Source of the DNA: Siphonodentalium dalli
Taxonomy: Eukaryota; Mollusca; Scaphopoda; Gadilida; Siphonodentaliidae
Reading direction: 5' to 3'
DNA length: 64,000 nt
Assembly (NCBI GenBank): GCA_032622095.1
Contig: CP136068.1
Coordinates: 50,712,443 to 50,776,442, forward strand
Shown: positions 10,825 to 19,714 of the stretch, piece after piece
Numbering within the stretch: the first letter of the stretch is position 1
Layout: each line of letters begins with the position of its first letter
Notes under the pieces: generated by a model
What the model was told of the DNA's origin: nothing
The model's input: only the letters and a program-made list of their open reading frames with translations
The model's database searches: none
Program-made: the position numbers and the translations under genes

Positions 10825-13800
10825 TGTTGTTGTTGTTGTTGTTGTTGTTGAAATCAACTGTTCACTATCTGTTGAATAAGGACTCATGTGCTTTGTTCCA
10901 GCAATTACATGTACTAATACTCTTTAATTCATAACGGAACAGTCGAATTTTGATCTCGTATCATATATCGATATCTTCTTCTAGTTGAGTAGTGCTTATT
11001 AAAGACCTCTATGCTATATCTTGTTAACAGGCGACACGTGCGTTATATTATCGGTGCACATATGAACAAATCAATCTGACCTGGATCTTGAATTCAACAA
11101 GTATATAAAGTGACAACGTGTATAGATGCATATATCTGAAAAGCATAAACTCTATTGAATGCAGCACAGCGAAAGGCTGCTAAATGTCCTAATAAACTCT
11201 ATTGAATGCAGCGAAAGGCTGCTAAATGTCCTAATTGAGCGTCGACACTGTCACTCGTTTGAAATATTATATATATATTTCAGACTATAAATTTATATAT
11301 GGTATAAAATAGCCATACGTTCATCAAAAGTGCATAATGTGTGTTATGTAATGGGATATTTAAAGTGATGTGAAACACTCCGGTATGGTGATCATTAAAT
11401 TGATGTGAAACACTGCGGTAGGGTAATCATTAAAGTGATGTGAAACACTCCGGTAGGGTGATCATTAAAGTGATGTGAAACACTCCGGTATGGTGATCAA
11501 ATAGAAATGGAGAATAATCTTAAAGTGATGTGAAACACTCCGGTATGGTGATCAAATAGAAATTGAGAATAATCTTGCTCAAATAGTAATCCAAATTGAC
11601 ATTACACACCGTCATTCTTATATATTAATTAAATGCAATGCCTCTCGATGGCGAAATCATTTGTGTTAGATTATCGCAGATAGTTTCGTCCCGAATTGAG
11701 ATGTAAATATTTACAATTGGGCGTAGTTCAGACGATATATGTTTCTATGGAGTGGTATGGTCGATTTTTTGAAATTTTCGGCGATGTTAGTAGAATGCTA
11801 TATTCCCCAGGTTGGCATAGCGCCTGAGTACTAACTTGTCAATCTGACGCACCCGAACAAGTCAATATTATGTCTTTAAGTATTTAGCTAAACAGATCAT
11901 TCCAGGATATGAACTACAAATGATTGACAGAATATTGTTATCAGCTTAAAGTATTCTCTCTTTAAAACGGTATACATATTATTTCCTTCTCAACATTGAC
12001 AAAGATAACACATTGTCGAACACGAACAAAACATGCACGTTACATGCTCTCTGTTAACCCATGATGAATCTATATAGAAATTATTATAGCTAACATTGTG
12101 TTTGTTCATGCACTGGATGTTGGAATAGTTGACTCAGAGCTACCCAACCAACAATATACATTTAGAGGCGATAAAAATCTCTGATATATAAACTTTTTAA
12201 CATTAGGTTAACATTTTGATCATTTTCTTATCAACATGTTTACACGGGTACATATTGAGACTCAATGTCTTCCTCGTCAGATAGGCCCTTCTTTGGCTGC
12301 ATTTATATGTCTCATTTAGGTTTATTTGTTATTATCAACACATTCACATCTGTTCCGTTAAGCAATGAACCCAAATGGACCTCAACAAGTTAAGTTCTAT
12401 TTAGCTATTATGTTTCATTGTGACATCATCTACATTTGCACTCGCAGACATGCCATAGGCGCACTTAAGTGTGTACCATACCGAGTTACACTAGTTCAAT
12501 AATTGTGTGAATAAATGATTTATTCGCAGAAGGAACAATCGGCTAATAAGTCCATTCAAGACAAACATTTAACCCTTCCAGTGCCAAGTCCGATTTTTGT
12601 ATCAACCCATATTTCCTTGATCATTTTTCAAATTTATTGATTATAATAATGTGATACATTATTATAATCAATAAATTTGAAAAATGATCAAGGAAATATG
12701 GGTTGATACAAAAATCGGACTTGGCACTGAAAGGGTTAAACCCATGTTATTTATATCCATCATTCTTTGTATTTAACGTATTCTATATGCACTTTTGCCA
12801 TAAAAACATCTCTCAATAAATTCTTTTCTCCAACAGAGAGCATAATTGATCTAAGATATTATCTGAATATTGGTATCTGTTCCGCCTATCTGAACATCAC
12901 AACATATAAACACAAGATCATTACGACTGGGAGGATACATTCAGGGATTATGACATTATCCCTTTCTATGTTAAATCGATTATCCTACTCAGTTATAAAA
13001 CAAACATTTGAATAGTCTATTATTCATCTGGAAGATGTTCAGGAAATATAGACAGGCGACAGATAATATAATGTGCAAAAGGAATACCATTTATTTGTGG
13101 GAAATGTATAGATGATAAGTCTGTTTGTTGAACGTATTCTCTGAACATTTCCTTAGGGTTAACTACTCATTAATGAGCACTTGGTATAGAAAATGTGAAT
13201 AGTGCTTAGTAACCGTTAGTTCGGTCCGTAAGGCTGTCAGCTCCTATGCTCCAATGAGCACGTTGTCGAACAGGATTTTGTGATAGGCGCCCCTAACTGA
13301 AGTTATGGCGATTCGTGCGATTAAATATTACATTATGGATTATACAGTCTGAATCGTTAATAAGTAACGCTCTTTGTTGCTCACATTTGCTCCATTAAGT
13401 CATCTTATATAGGTCAACGGCATCTATCAAATTATACTCTAAGGGTCAATTTGGTCACGTGTTACAATTTTCATGACCAGATTGCAACAGATTTGTGTAT
13501 ATGTTTAATTATTAATTAAATTAATTATTAGTGCCTTTTAAGACATTGGGTGTCTACGGGATCTCTCTAATAAGATTCACCGGGTCAAATTACTCATGTG
13601 CAAATTTTCAGCTCAAATGGTCGAACCGTTTCTGTATAAATAATCGGTAGATAAAAGCCAATTGCGACAGCCTTTCAGGTTTGACACGGTGTCGCTAGTA
13701 CTGTAGTCCCTCACGTGACGTCACATGAAGGAAGATTAACGATTTAGACTGCATAATCCATAATGTAATATGTAATCGCATGAATCGCCATAACTTCAGT

Positions 13801-16800
13801 TAGGGGCGGGCTATCACAAAAATAATTTCGGCAATCAGACCGGTGTAATATAGAATGGTTTAAACACAGTACCCATCTCTTTTTAAAGGTGACTGTTATG
13901 TATGAGAAGATGCGAAAAGAAGGAAAGCTGAGGAACCAATCAGAAGATGATAGATTCTGGGATGCGGTGGCCAAACCACAGATCTTCAGAAACAACTTGC
14001 AACACGCTGAGGCTCTAGGTAACACATATTGGTGAATTAGTAAAGCACCTAAATAGTTACCTTTTCAGTATATAATAAAAAAAGCCTGGATATCATTAAC
14101 GATCATAGATATCTCGATTTTATTAGTGGATACCGAAAAGTATCTCATTCGTGACAGAGCCAACAAATAACCAAACAAAAGACATAGATTTTTTAAGATT
14201 TTTTTTAGTAAACTCGTTTCCAGAGAAATTCCCCATTTTCAACAAAGAAATTTTCTCATGATCATCTTAAATCGACGCACCAAAAGCGAAGAAGATCTTC
14301 GTCCACTGTTTTGTTCTTCCTCTTATATTCGCTGCCTGTCTCAGATAAATATAATTTCTATATTTTATCTGTTGTTTTCCCCCATTAAGTATGTCGATTT
14401 GCAACACAAAACAATTTTTGTCGTGATATATAACAACACAAGTTAGTAAAACCTGAAATAATTCTGCCGCGCAGTGGTTCACGTGTACAGAAAGAAAACT
14501 TGGGAACCAATTAGCCTGAGGACGCCGTGGCCAAACTGCAGATATTCAGAAGCATGCAATTTGCAACACATTGTGGCTCTAGCTAAATTATATTATTGTA
14601 CTATTAACGCATCTCGTTAGTTACATTCTCAATATCGGGATAATTTAATTTCCACACCATATTGCAATTGTATTAAGAAAAGGAACAATTATGTTAATAT
14701 ATTCAAAAATAAGAAAACGCACAAGGCAAGGCTTAATGTCGACGTTTGTGGTGACTTGATAACGGAACACAGTGTGTTAAAATCTGCGGTGTGTTGTATG
14801 GGTCAATCGGCTTCGGTGATCGAGCCCACGTTATTCAATGTGTACATTACTCCACTCTTTGATGTCTAGTAATAATTGATTGATTTATTGCAAAGAGTCA
14901 CATAACAGTGAAACGTATACAAATCAGCCACCGTTGTTATCAATGCCGACAATATTCAGTTGTGTCTATCTTCCGATCGCGCTGATCCTCAATGTCAATC
15001 AGCAGAAGTTGAATGGCGTAAAATGTGTGCTAATGACATTACGAGGTGGACGACTTCCAAGTTTCTTAAATTCAATTCGGATAAATTGGAATTGATATCA
15101 ATCACGACTCCTCGATCCATCGTCGAAGTAAGTTCAGTTCTGTGCGTTCTCTTCGATTATAATCATAATAAGTATAGACGCCTGTATAACTACAATCTCT
15201 CAGTCAGCAAACACATCATATCCGTAATATACGTCGAGTAAGGAGGCATCTGACCGTGGCCTGCTACGAAAGCATTAGTTCGTGCTTCCAGCAGTAATCG
15301 TTGTGACTGCCATACGCGTAAAGACCACCTCGCACGTATATTATTGTGCACGCTCTGTTAGCTTCCTTTTTCTGGTTGGCTTATGTTCAAGATGTTAGCA
15401 ATGACATACATGTCTTCAAAACACTGTGCACTACACTATCTCAATGACTTATAATTCGTCAAAACCCTGTGCATCCCACCATATCAATGAAAATGTATGT
15501 GTTCATGTTTCACAGAGGCCTCTCATATCCGCGGTTTTAATGTCCGTAACATACTTAACGGTTAATAGAGGTTTCGGGGATATACCGTTTTTCAATTCCT
15601 TTTGAATCTTAATTATTTGCTGAATATTAGTCCGACCATTTGGGCAAGCAGCCCATACAACAGTTTTAAGAACGTTTTGCAGAATTAACGAATGTCTGAA
15701 CTGTAACTGTATATGCGGTTTCTTTGTTTGTCAAGCGCCTTGAAGCGTAGGTAATTATGTGTGCTATAAATGAATCGTGCGATATATCATACAAGAACAC
15801 TTTAGTCAGAAATGGTAACGCGCTCAAGATCATATATTATATACCCATGATTGTAATTATAGAATCTTTTTCATTTCTATTGTTTATTATTGGCATTGCT
15901 TATCACAAACCAAAAATCAACATTATTGACATGATGAAATTGAAATTTTCAACTACATCTTTTACCGGGCTCGGCCTCGGGGTCGCACTACAGCTCGGCT
16001 TCGGTGTCACACTACAACTTTAATATGTCCCAATAATTAACATTCTATAAATAGAACCCCAGCGCTATGGCAGCGCCCAGGCGAAACAGGAATTTGTATA
16101 CGCGGCGCGCGTAATAACTTCAAACAGTCACAATACAAGAGAATAACAGCAACTATAATTTTATGAATCTACAATGGTTGCTGATGCGATGCTTTCTATT
16201 GAATATAATAATGGACAATGCGTGAGGATTGGTGAACCTCCAATATGCATGTTTCTGACACGACGGTTCGAACTTACATAATTATAGTGTCAAGCCTAAA
16301 TTATGAAATAACTGTATTGTCCCTAACTTGAAAGAGGGGGTTGTATCCACAAGCATACGTTAATTATCATACGATTACAAACGGGAAGTTTGTTGAAATT
16401 TAAATGAGTATAATATAATTTGAACAGACTCAAAGCCACATTCTTTGATGCTTTGGATGTTTGATTTCCTCACATTATTAGTGAATTTTGTTTTCAATCA
16501 ATATAGGTGTTATCCCACTTCAATCAATATAGGTGTTATCCCACTTCCCGCCATACAATACATGAGTGACAGGTCGGTATTTGCTTTCAGTTTTCCATCA
16601 ATTTTATGATTATAACGCGTATGCTGTGCACATTTCTCGATAATTAGAATATTCAAAGCTAATGTAACGATCGCACGACTCACAATTGACGCTTACATAG
16701 GACGGTTTTTGCTTGAACTGAGAAATATTGGATCCGCACTCATATGGTATATACTAAGTCTCGTCAAAGTTAATCTACTTCTCCCACATCAAATGGGTAA

Positions 16801-18781
16801 AATGAGGATGAAGCTTGGTGCGCGCTGGTATTAAGTGAATCTGGTATTCATATATCCGATCAACGCACACCGTGGATACTTTTTTGAACAATAAAATACC
16901 GTTATTGGGGGGAAACCTGTACATAAATGTCCCGATATTACTTATACTGATATCCGCTCAAATCGACTCGGACCAGACGAATGAGACGATATTACCAAAT
17001 TCCGATCTTTATTATAATTAATGACTTCCAATTCGGACATTCATTCGTCCCCTCCCTCTGGTGGGCGCCACCGTTACATGGTGGTAATGTTTCTAGATAT
17101 ATGCAATGATTCATGGATAATCCTTTTCCTTTATCTTAACCCTTTCCATATTAAATTCTCATTGACGGGTACATGCAGTTGCGTTAAGAAATCCACAAAC
17201 AGCCACATTCATTGTATAATTTCATCACTGTTGAGAGATTCCATTCAGTAAAGAAAATGTTAAACCAGGCATCACGCCATATATCTTTCATCGCTTCTGA
17301 CTTATTTATGACGGGACCATGCATGATCCATGCGCTACTCTGCTGAATTATTTATGACGGTACCGACCCATGCGCTACTCTTCTGAAATATGCATGACGC
17401 GACCATTGCTCATGCACTTCTTTGCTGAATTATTTATGACGCGACCATGACCCATGCGCTACTCTGCTGAATTATTTATGATGCGACCATGACCCATGCG
17501 CTACTCTGCTGAATTATTTATGATGCGACCATGACCCATACCATTGCTCATGCGCTTCTTCTTTGCTGAATTATTTATGGCCATGACCCATGCGCTACTC
17601 TGCTGAATTATTTATGATACGACCATGACCCATACCATTGCTCATGCGCTTCTTCTTTGCTGAATTATTTATGACGCGACCATGACCCATGCGCTAGAGC
17701 GCAGAATTATTTATGACGGTACCGACCCATGCGCAACTCTGCTGAATTATTTATGATGCGATCATGACCCATGCGCTACTCTGCTGAATTATTTATGATG
17801 CGATCATGACCCATGCGCTACTCTGCTGAATTATTTATGATGCGACCATGATACATGCGCTACGCTGCTGAATGATTTGTGACGGCACCGACCCATGCGC
17901 TTGAGCGCAGAATGAATTGTGATGGGACCGGCCCACGAGCCAATCTGCTGAATAGTAGTAGTAGTTTATTGTTAACCTCCTCAATTTAGGAGAGCATATA
18001 TACAAATGACAAATATATACATGTTATATAAATATGCATGCAAATGTTATACTAATCACAATACTAATCACAATATTAATCTTACAGTGTTTACGTCATG
18101 TCACACGCATGCGGTCGGGTTCTGACATTTTCAAATTTCAAGTGTTAGTGAGGTCGGTGGTAATCTAAAGAATTTAGAAATGGGAAGGCATACATAGAGG
18201 TCCCCGAATGCCAGTTGCCCTTTTAAAACCTGTTTAGCAATAGCACATGCGTGTGATCGAGCGAAATAAAATTTCCAAATAAAATATTAACTGGACATCA
18301 ATGTTGAGTATTGGAACTTGAGAATGTGTGTCGTCATAATACCTACTCCGGTGAAATTAGACAAGGGTTTCAGAAAGTAGCATACATCATATGAAACTGG
18401 CCTATTTAAGAAACTGGAAATAAATTAGCAATATCACATGCGTGTGATCGAACTTTCAAATAAAATATTTACTGGACATCAAAGTTGAGTATAAGATGAA
18501 TGCTGAATGATTTATGACGGGAACGATACTTGCGCTACCCTGCTGAATTTATTCTGACGAAACAGACTCATAAACCTGAACTTACTTCGAATTTTGCAGG
18601 TCCGATTAGTCAACAGAAGCGACCGCCACACATGGAGGAGTGGCAACAACCTACGCATACGCTGGACGAATCGGGGAAAGAGAAAATTGTGCTCCCCGCC
18701 ATCCGTAAACAAGAGCAGACGAACCAAACTGAAGACGAAACAGTGCTAACGGAGAACAAAAATGATGACTTTCACGAATGA
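7921..18781 (+). CDS. Five-exon gene for a 209-residue charged coiled-coil protein, family not recognised
   Basis: The gene joins 7921-7992, 9285-9440, 10636-10725, 13889-14018 and 18600-18781. Every intron is GT-AG, the first three are phase 0 and the last is phase 1. The joined frame is open from ATG to TGA. Residues 1-24 are Lys/Arg/His-rich. Residues 25-76 form a charged helical segment with heptad-like spacing (for example 'KVEKQREDLRRYFDEREKRF'). Residues 77-106 are basic. Residues 107-149 hold the conserved-looking 'RFWDAVAKPQIFRNN'. The tail is acidic and ends in NDDFHE. There is no signal peptide or membrane segment, which suggests an intracellular protein; role unknown. The start is chosen because an in-frame TAA lies at 7873-7875. 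Exon 1 could instead be internal, since an acceptor-like TTTTCAAG precedes 7897 and that frame is also open. Missing upstream exons or a skipped exon cannot be excluded. Confidence 0.75.
8584..8853. mobile_element. MITE of ~270 bp with ~70-bp inverted ends, in intron 1
   Basis: Left end 'attattgaaagttctccaat' through 'aacaattgttatgta' to 'gctgttacag' is matched in inverse by 'ctgtaacagtaatatgtac' through to 'ggagagttatcaataat'. Arms are roughly 80% similar. No coding capacity. Confidence 0.75.
8961..9003. repeat. Perfect 18-bp inverted repeat
   Basis: GTATAACTTTTTGACAGG and its exact inverse surround a 7-base centre (CGCACGG). A short C10 run lies ~45 bp upstream. Intronic foldback. Confidence 0.85.
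9285..9440 (+). CDS. Exon 2 of the coiled-coil gene
   Basis: 52 codons between 'gtgctttcag' and 'CGCATG|gtgaga', phase 0 at both ends. It encodes the predicted coiled coil, rich in Arg, Glu, Lys and Asp. The opposite-strand frame over 9281-9469 is a shadow. This is the best-supported exon: both splice sites are clean, the frame is fully open and composition differs from the flanks. Confidence 0.8.
9650..9757. repeat. Imperfect palindrome in intron 2, ~45-bp arms
   Basis: Left 'ctattttatacgtaatttat' ... 'tcaatttgagcc' pairs with 'ggctcaaactgaattta' ... 'ataaattccgtataaaata'. The loop is about 10 bases ('tcggtaaacct'). Confidence 0.85.
9865..9985. repeat. Imperfect palindrome in intron 2, second foldback
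   Basis: 'tttggtttgata' ... 'atcagcccgaggtaacctca' pairs with 'tgaggttaccgagggctgat' ... 'tatcaaaccaacc', with mismatches. It lies 110 bp after the previous foldback. Confidence 0.75.
10118..10385 (+). repeat. 31-bp tandem array, about nine units, two alternating variants
   Basis: Unit 'atattactcggattygtg' + 'atgtcrtaaaacc'. Units alternate between a 'tttgtgatgtcat' and a 'ttcgtgatgtcgt' form, so the true period is a 62-bp dimer. The array ends 250 bp before exon 3. Confidence 0.9.
10636..10725 (+). CDS. Exon 3 of the coiled-coil gene
   Basis: 30 codons between 'tatttgcag' and 'AATAAG|gtatat', phase 0 at both ends. The peptide starts with a basic run and contains 'VHMYVDDTSFKQVLP'. A longer uninterrupted frame here runs into the intronic microsatellite and should not be read as protein. 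Confidence 0.78.
10780..10850 (+). repeat. Compound trinucleotide microsatellite, (CGT)n then (TTG)n
   Basis: A short TTG run, then about twelve CGT/GTC units, then about nine TTG units, starting 55 bp after the exon 3 donor. The open frames through it (poly-Arg/Cys and poly-Ser/Leu) are microsatellite artefacts. Confidence 0.95.
11137..11236 (+). repeat. Two-copy tandem duplication, ~50-bp unit
   Basis: 'aaactctattgaatgcagc' followed by 'gcgaaaggctgctaaatgtc' occurs twice in direct succession. The first copy has an extra 'acagc'. Confidence 0.9.
11358..11575 (+). repeat. Tandem array of a MITE end, five units of ~36-54 bp
   Basis: Unit 'taaagtgatgtgaaacactc' + 'cggtatggtgatcatt'. The first four units are ~36-38 bp apart. 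The last two carry an extra 'aatagaaatggagaataatc' segment. The leading 'tttaaagtgatgtgaaa' equals the inverted-repeat end of the MITE at 38357-38757. Confidence 0.85.
11576..12568. other. Intron 3 sequence without recognisable features
   Basis: AT-rich intronic DNA. No repeat structure or exon-like frame was seen. Confidence 0.35.
12573..12735. mobile_element. Hairpin MITE, piggyBac-like, TTAA target duplication
   Basis: The 163-bp element is almost entirely an inverted repeat. 'cccttccagtgccaagtcc' runs to 'tttattgattataataatg' and back to 'ggcactgaaaggg', with arms of ~75 bp and a loop of ~13 bases. TTAA flanks it exactly (12569-12572 and 12736-12739). The CCCTTTCAGTGCC end resembles piggyBac-superfamily termini. 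No coding capacity. Confidence 0.88.
13275..13822. mobile_element. Non-autonomous inverted-repeat element ~550 bp, ends ~85 bp
   Basis: Left end 'ttttgtgataggcgcccct' ... 'aactgaagttatggcgattc' ... 'acattatggattatacagtc'. The right end is the inverse, with 'gactgcataatccataatgt' and 'cgccataacttcagttaggg'. Arms are ~90% alike. It ends 66 bp before exon 4, so its right arm sits in the branch-point region. The minus-strand frame over 13744-14025 crosses the arm and exon 4 and is a shadow. Confidence 0.82.
13889..14018 (+). CDS. Exon 4 of the coiled-coil gene
   Basis: 130 bp between 'tttttaaag' and 'GCTCTAG|gtaaca', entering in phase 0 and leaving with one extra base. It encodes 43 residues including 'EKMRKEGKLRNQ' and 'RFWDAVAKPQIFRNN'. 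A decayed copy lies 456 bp downstream. Confidence 0.78.
14474..14580 (+). pseudogene. Decayed duplicate of exon 4
   Basis: The stretch aligns with exon 4 in order. 'gggaaccaattag' matches 'aggaaccaatcag', 'gccgtggccaaactgcagat' matches 'gcggtggccaaaccacagat', and 'ttgcaacaca...tggctctag' matches 'ttgcaacacg...aggctctag'. An acceptor-like 'ccgcgcag' remains, but the donor GT after CTAG has become CT. A net 4-base insertion shifts the frame after AVAKLQIFR, and about 20 bp are missing in the middle. It is therefore a non-functional tandem exon copy. Confidence 0.8.
14740..15240 (+). pseudogene. LINE reverse-transcriptase fossil (CR1/L2-like style)
   Basis: Palm-domain remnants are visible in two frames. 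'EPTLFNVYITPLFDV' corresponds to the usual 'GPxLFxxYxxPLxDx' block. Then 'NADNIQLCLS' stands where YADDTQLYxS is expected, followed by 'NDITRWTTSKFLKFNSDKLE', which matches the usual region after the catalytic site. The second catalytic Asp is replaced by Asn. A stop and a frame change separate the blocks. It is inserted in intron 4, sense to the host gene. Confidence 0.75.
15241..16493. other. Intron 4 sequence, no recognisable gene
   Basis: AT-rich. The only internal repeat seen is a short duplication near 15968-16015 ('ggtcgcactacagctcggc' / 'ggtgtcacactacaact'), which ends the 88-codon frame 15757-16023. That frame is not supported. Confidence 0.35.
16494..16547 (+). repeat. 26-bp tandem duplication
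   Basis: 'tcaatcaatataggtgttat' + 'cccact' occurs twice without a break. Confidence 0.9.
16548..17290. other. Intron 4 sequence, no recognisable feature
   Basis: No repeat, exon or element could be identified. Confidence 0.35.
17291..17955 (+). repeat. Minisatellite, ~42-bp unit, about 15 copies
   Basis: Unit 'gctgaattatttatgacgcg' + 'accatgacccatgcgctact' + 'ct'. Several units carry an inserted 'acccataccattgctcatgc'-type segment. Substitutions cluster toward the 3' end. One isolated unit reappears at 18503-18560, just before exon 5. Confidence 0.92.
17956..18500 (-). mobile_element. LINE 3'-end remnant with an internal ~75-bp direct duplication
   Basis: On the minus strand the sequence ends 'gttaacaataaactactac', an AATAAA-containing LINE-style 3' tail with a CTA microsatellite. 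Within the block, 'cacatgcgtgtgatcga' ... 'ttaactggacatcaatgttg' (18245-18312) is repeated at 18434-18494. No RT coding sequence remains. Confidence 0.5.
18503..18560 (+). repeat. Isolated minisatellite unit next to exon 5
   Basis: 'gctgaatgatttatgacggg' ... 'gcgctaccctgctgaattta' is a diverged unit of the 17.3-17.9 kb minisatellite, ending ~40 bp before the exon 5 acceptor. The LINE-tail block probably separated it from the main array. Confidence 0.8.
18600..18781 (+). CDS. Exon 5 (last) of the coiled-coil gene
   Basis: The acceptor 'attttgcag' precedes 18600. The first two bases complete the Gly codon begun in exon 4. 59 more residues follow to TGA at 18779-18781. The peptide is Pro/Gln-rich then acidic ('KQEQTNQTEDETVLTENKND'). 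No canonical AATAAA follows until the tandem repeats near 19293; an ATTAAA is at about 18992. Confidence 0.78.
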
Positions 18782-18797
18782 ACATTCACACTGTTAA

Positions 18798-19159
18798 GGC
18801 CAAGACGCATGTTTTATTTAAAATTCCTGATATTTCAAAATGAATTTTCTCAAAATCCGACTGAAAAATGTTTTTGAAATTTGGTACATGTGCTATAGTT
18901 CCCCCTTATTATGCCAAAATAATTAAGCTATATGTGGGTCATTTCGTTAAATTACTAACTATTCTAGAGTGTTTTATCGCAATCCCCCAATGTATTAAAA
19001 TCAATTTTAGTGTTCTCTTAATAACTTTTAGGATTCTGTATGCATTGAAGAAGAAATGTGTGGCATTGAAGAGTTTTCTCTTAATACTTCAGAGAGAATT
19101 CTTTGGTGAAAATGACTCGACATTCTTTCCTGTATACATGCTAAACGTGCGTCTGGGCC
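18798..19159. mobile_element. TTAA-flanked MITE, 362 bp, starting 13 bp after the stop codon
   Basis: Inverted ends GGCCAAGACGCATGTTTTA and its counterpart AACGTGCGTCTGGGCC, about 18 bp with two mismatches, are flanked by TTAA at 18794-18797 and 19160-19163. The interior is AT-rich; the 99-codon frame at 18868-19167 is not supported as a gene. The host gene's 3' untranslated region must either include it or end within a few bases. Confidence 0.75.
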
Positions 19160-19267
19160 TTAATTGAGAAATTAATACAGAGCTGTGCTTTATTGAAGAA
19201 TATGACGCTGTGGCCGTTAGTGAACTTTGATTGAACTGCATAAATGTGTGGCTCCCACACCGTGCAT

Positions 19268-19690
19268 CACGGCCATATATAGCGTCATATCTCAATAAAA
19301 CACAGCGCCACTACATTCATTATGTACGTGTATATAGCGTCATATCTCAATAAAACACAGCGTCACTACATGCATGCCTTCTGTTTATATAGTTTCATAT
19401 CTCAATAACACACATCGTCAGTACATTCATGCCTTATATTTATATAGCGCCATATCACAATGAAACACAGCGCCGCTTATTCATGCCTTATATTTAAATA
19501 GTGTCATATATATCTCAATAAAACATAGCAACTACATGCATTCCGTATGTTTAAATAGTTTCATATATCAATAAACTCAGCGCCACTACATTCATTCATT
19601 GTCATATCTCAATAAAACACAGCACCACTACAGTCATGCCTTATGTTTATATATAGCGTCATATATCAATAAAACACAGCACCACTGCAT
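19268..19690 (+). repeat. Tandem repeat, ~55-bp unit, about eight copies
   Basis: Unit 'tatatagcgtcatatctcaa' + 'taaaacacagcgccactaca' + 'ttcatgccttatgt'. It contains AATAAA in nearly every unit. It lies 490-900 bp downstream of the coiled-coil gene. Confidence 0.9.
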
Positions 19691-19714
19691 TCATTAATTA
19701 TCACCCCCATGTAC

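Noticed and set aside
10630-10934. Extended protein through the CGT/TTG microsatellite
   Set aside because: Exon 3 ends at a clear donor at 10725; the Arg/Cys/Ser/Leu runs are intronic microsatellite.
13744-14025. Minus-strand 93-codon gene
   Set aside because: It is the antisense shadow of exon 4 plus a transposon arm.
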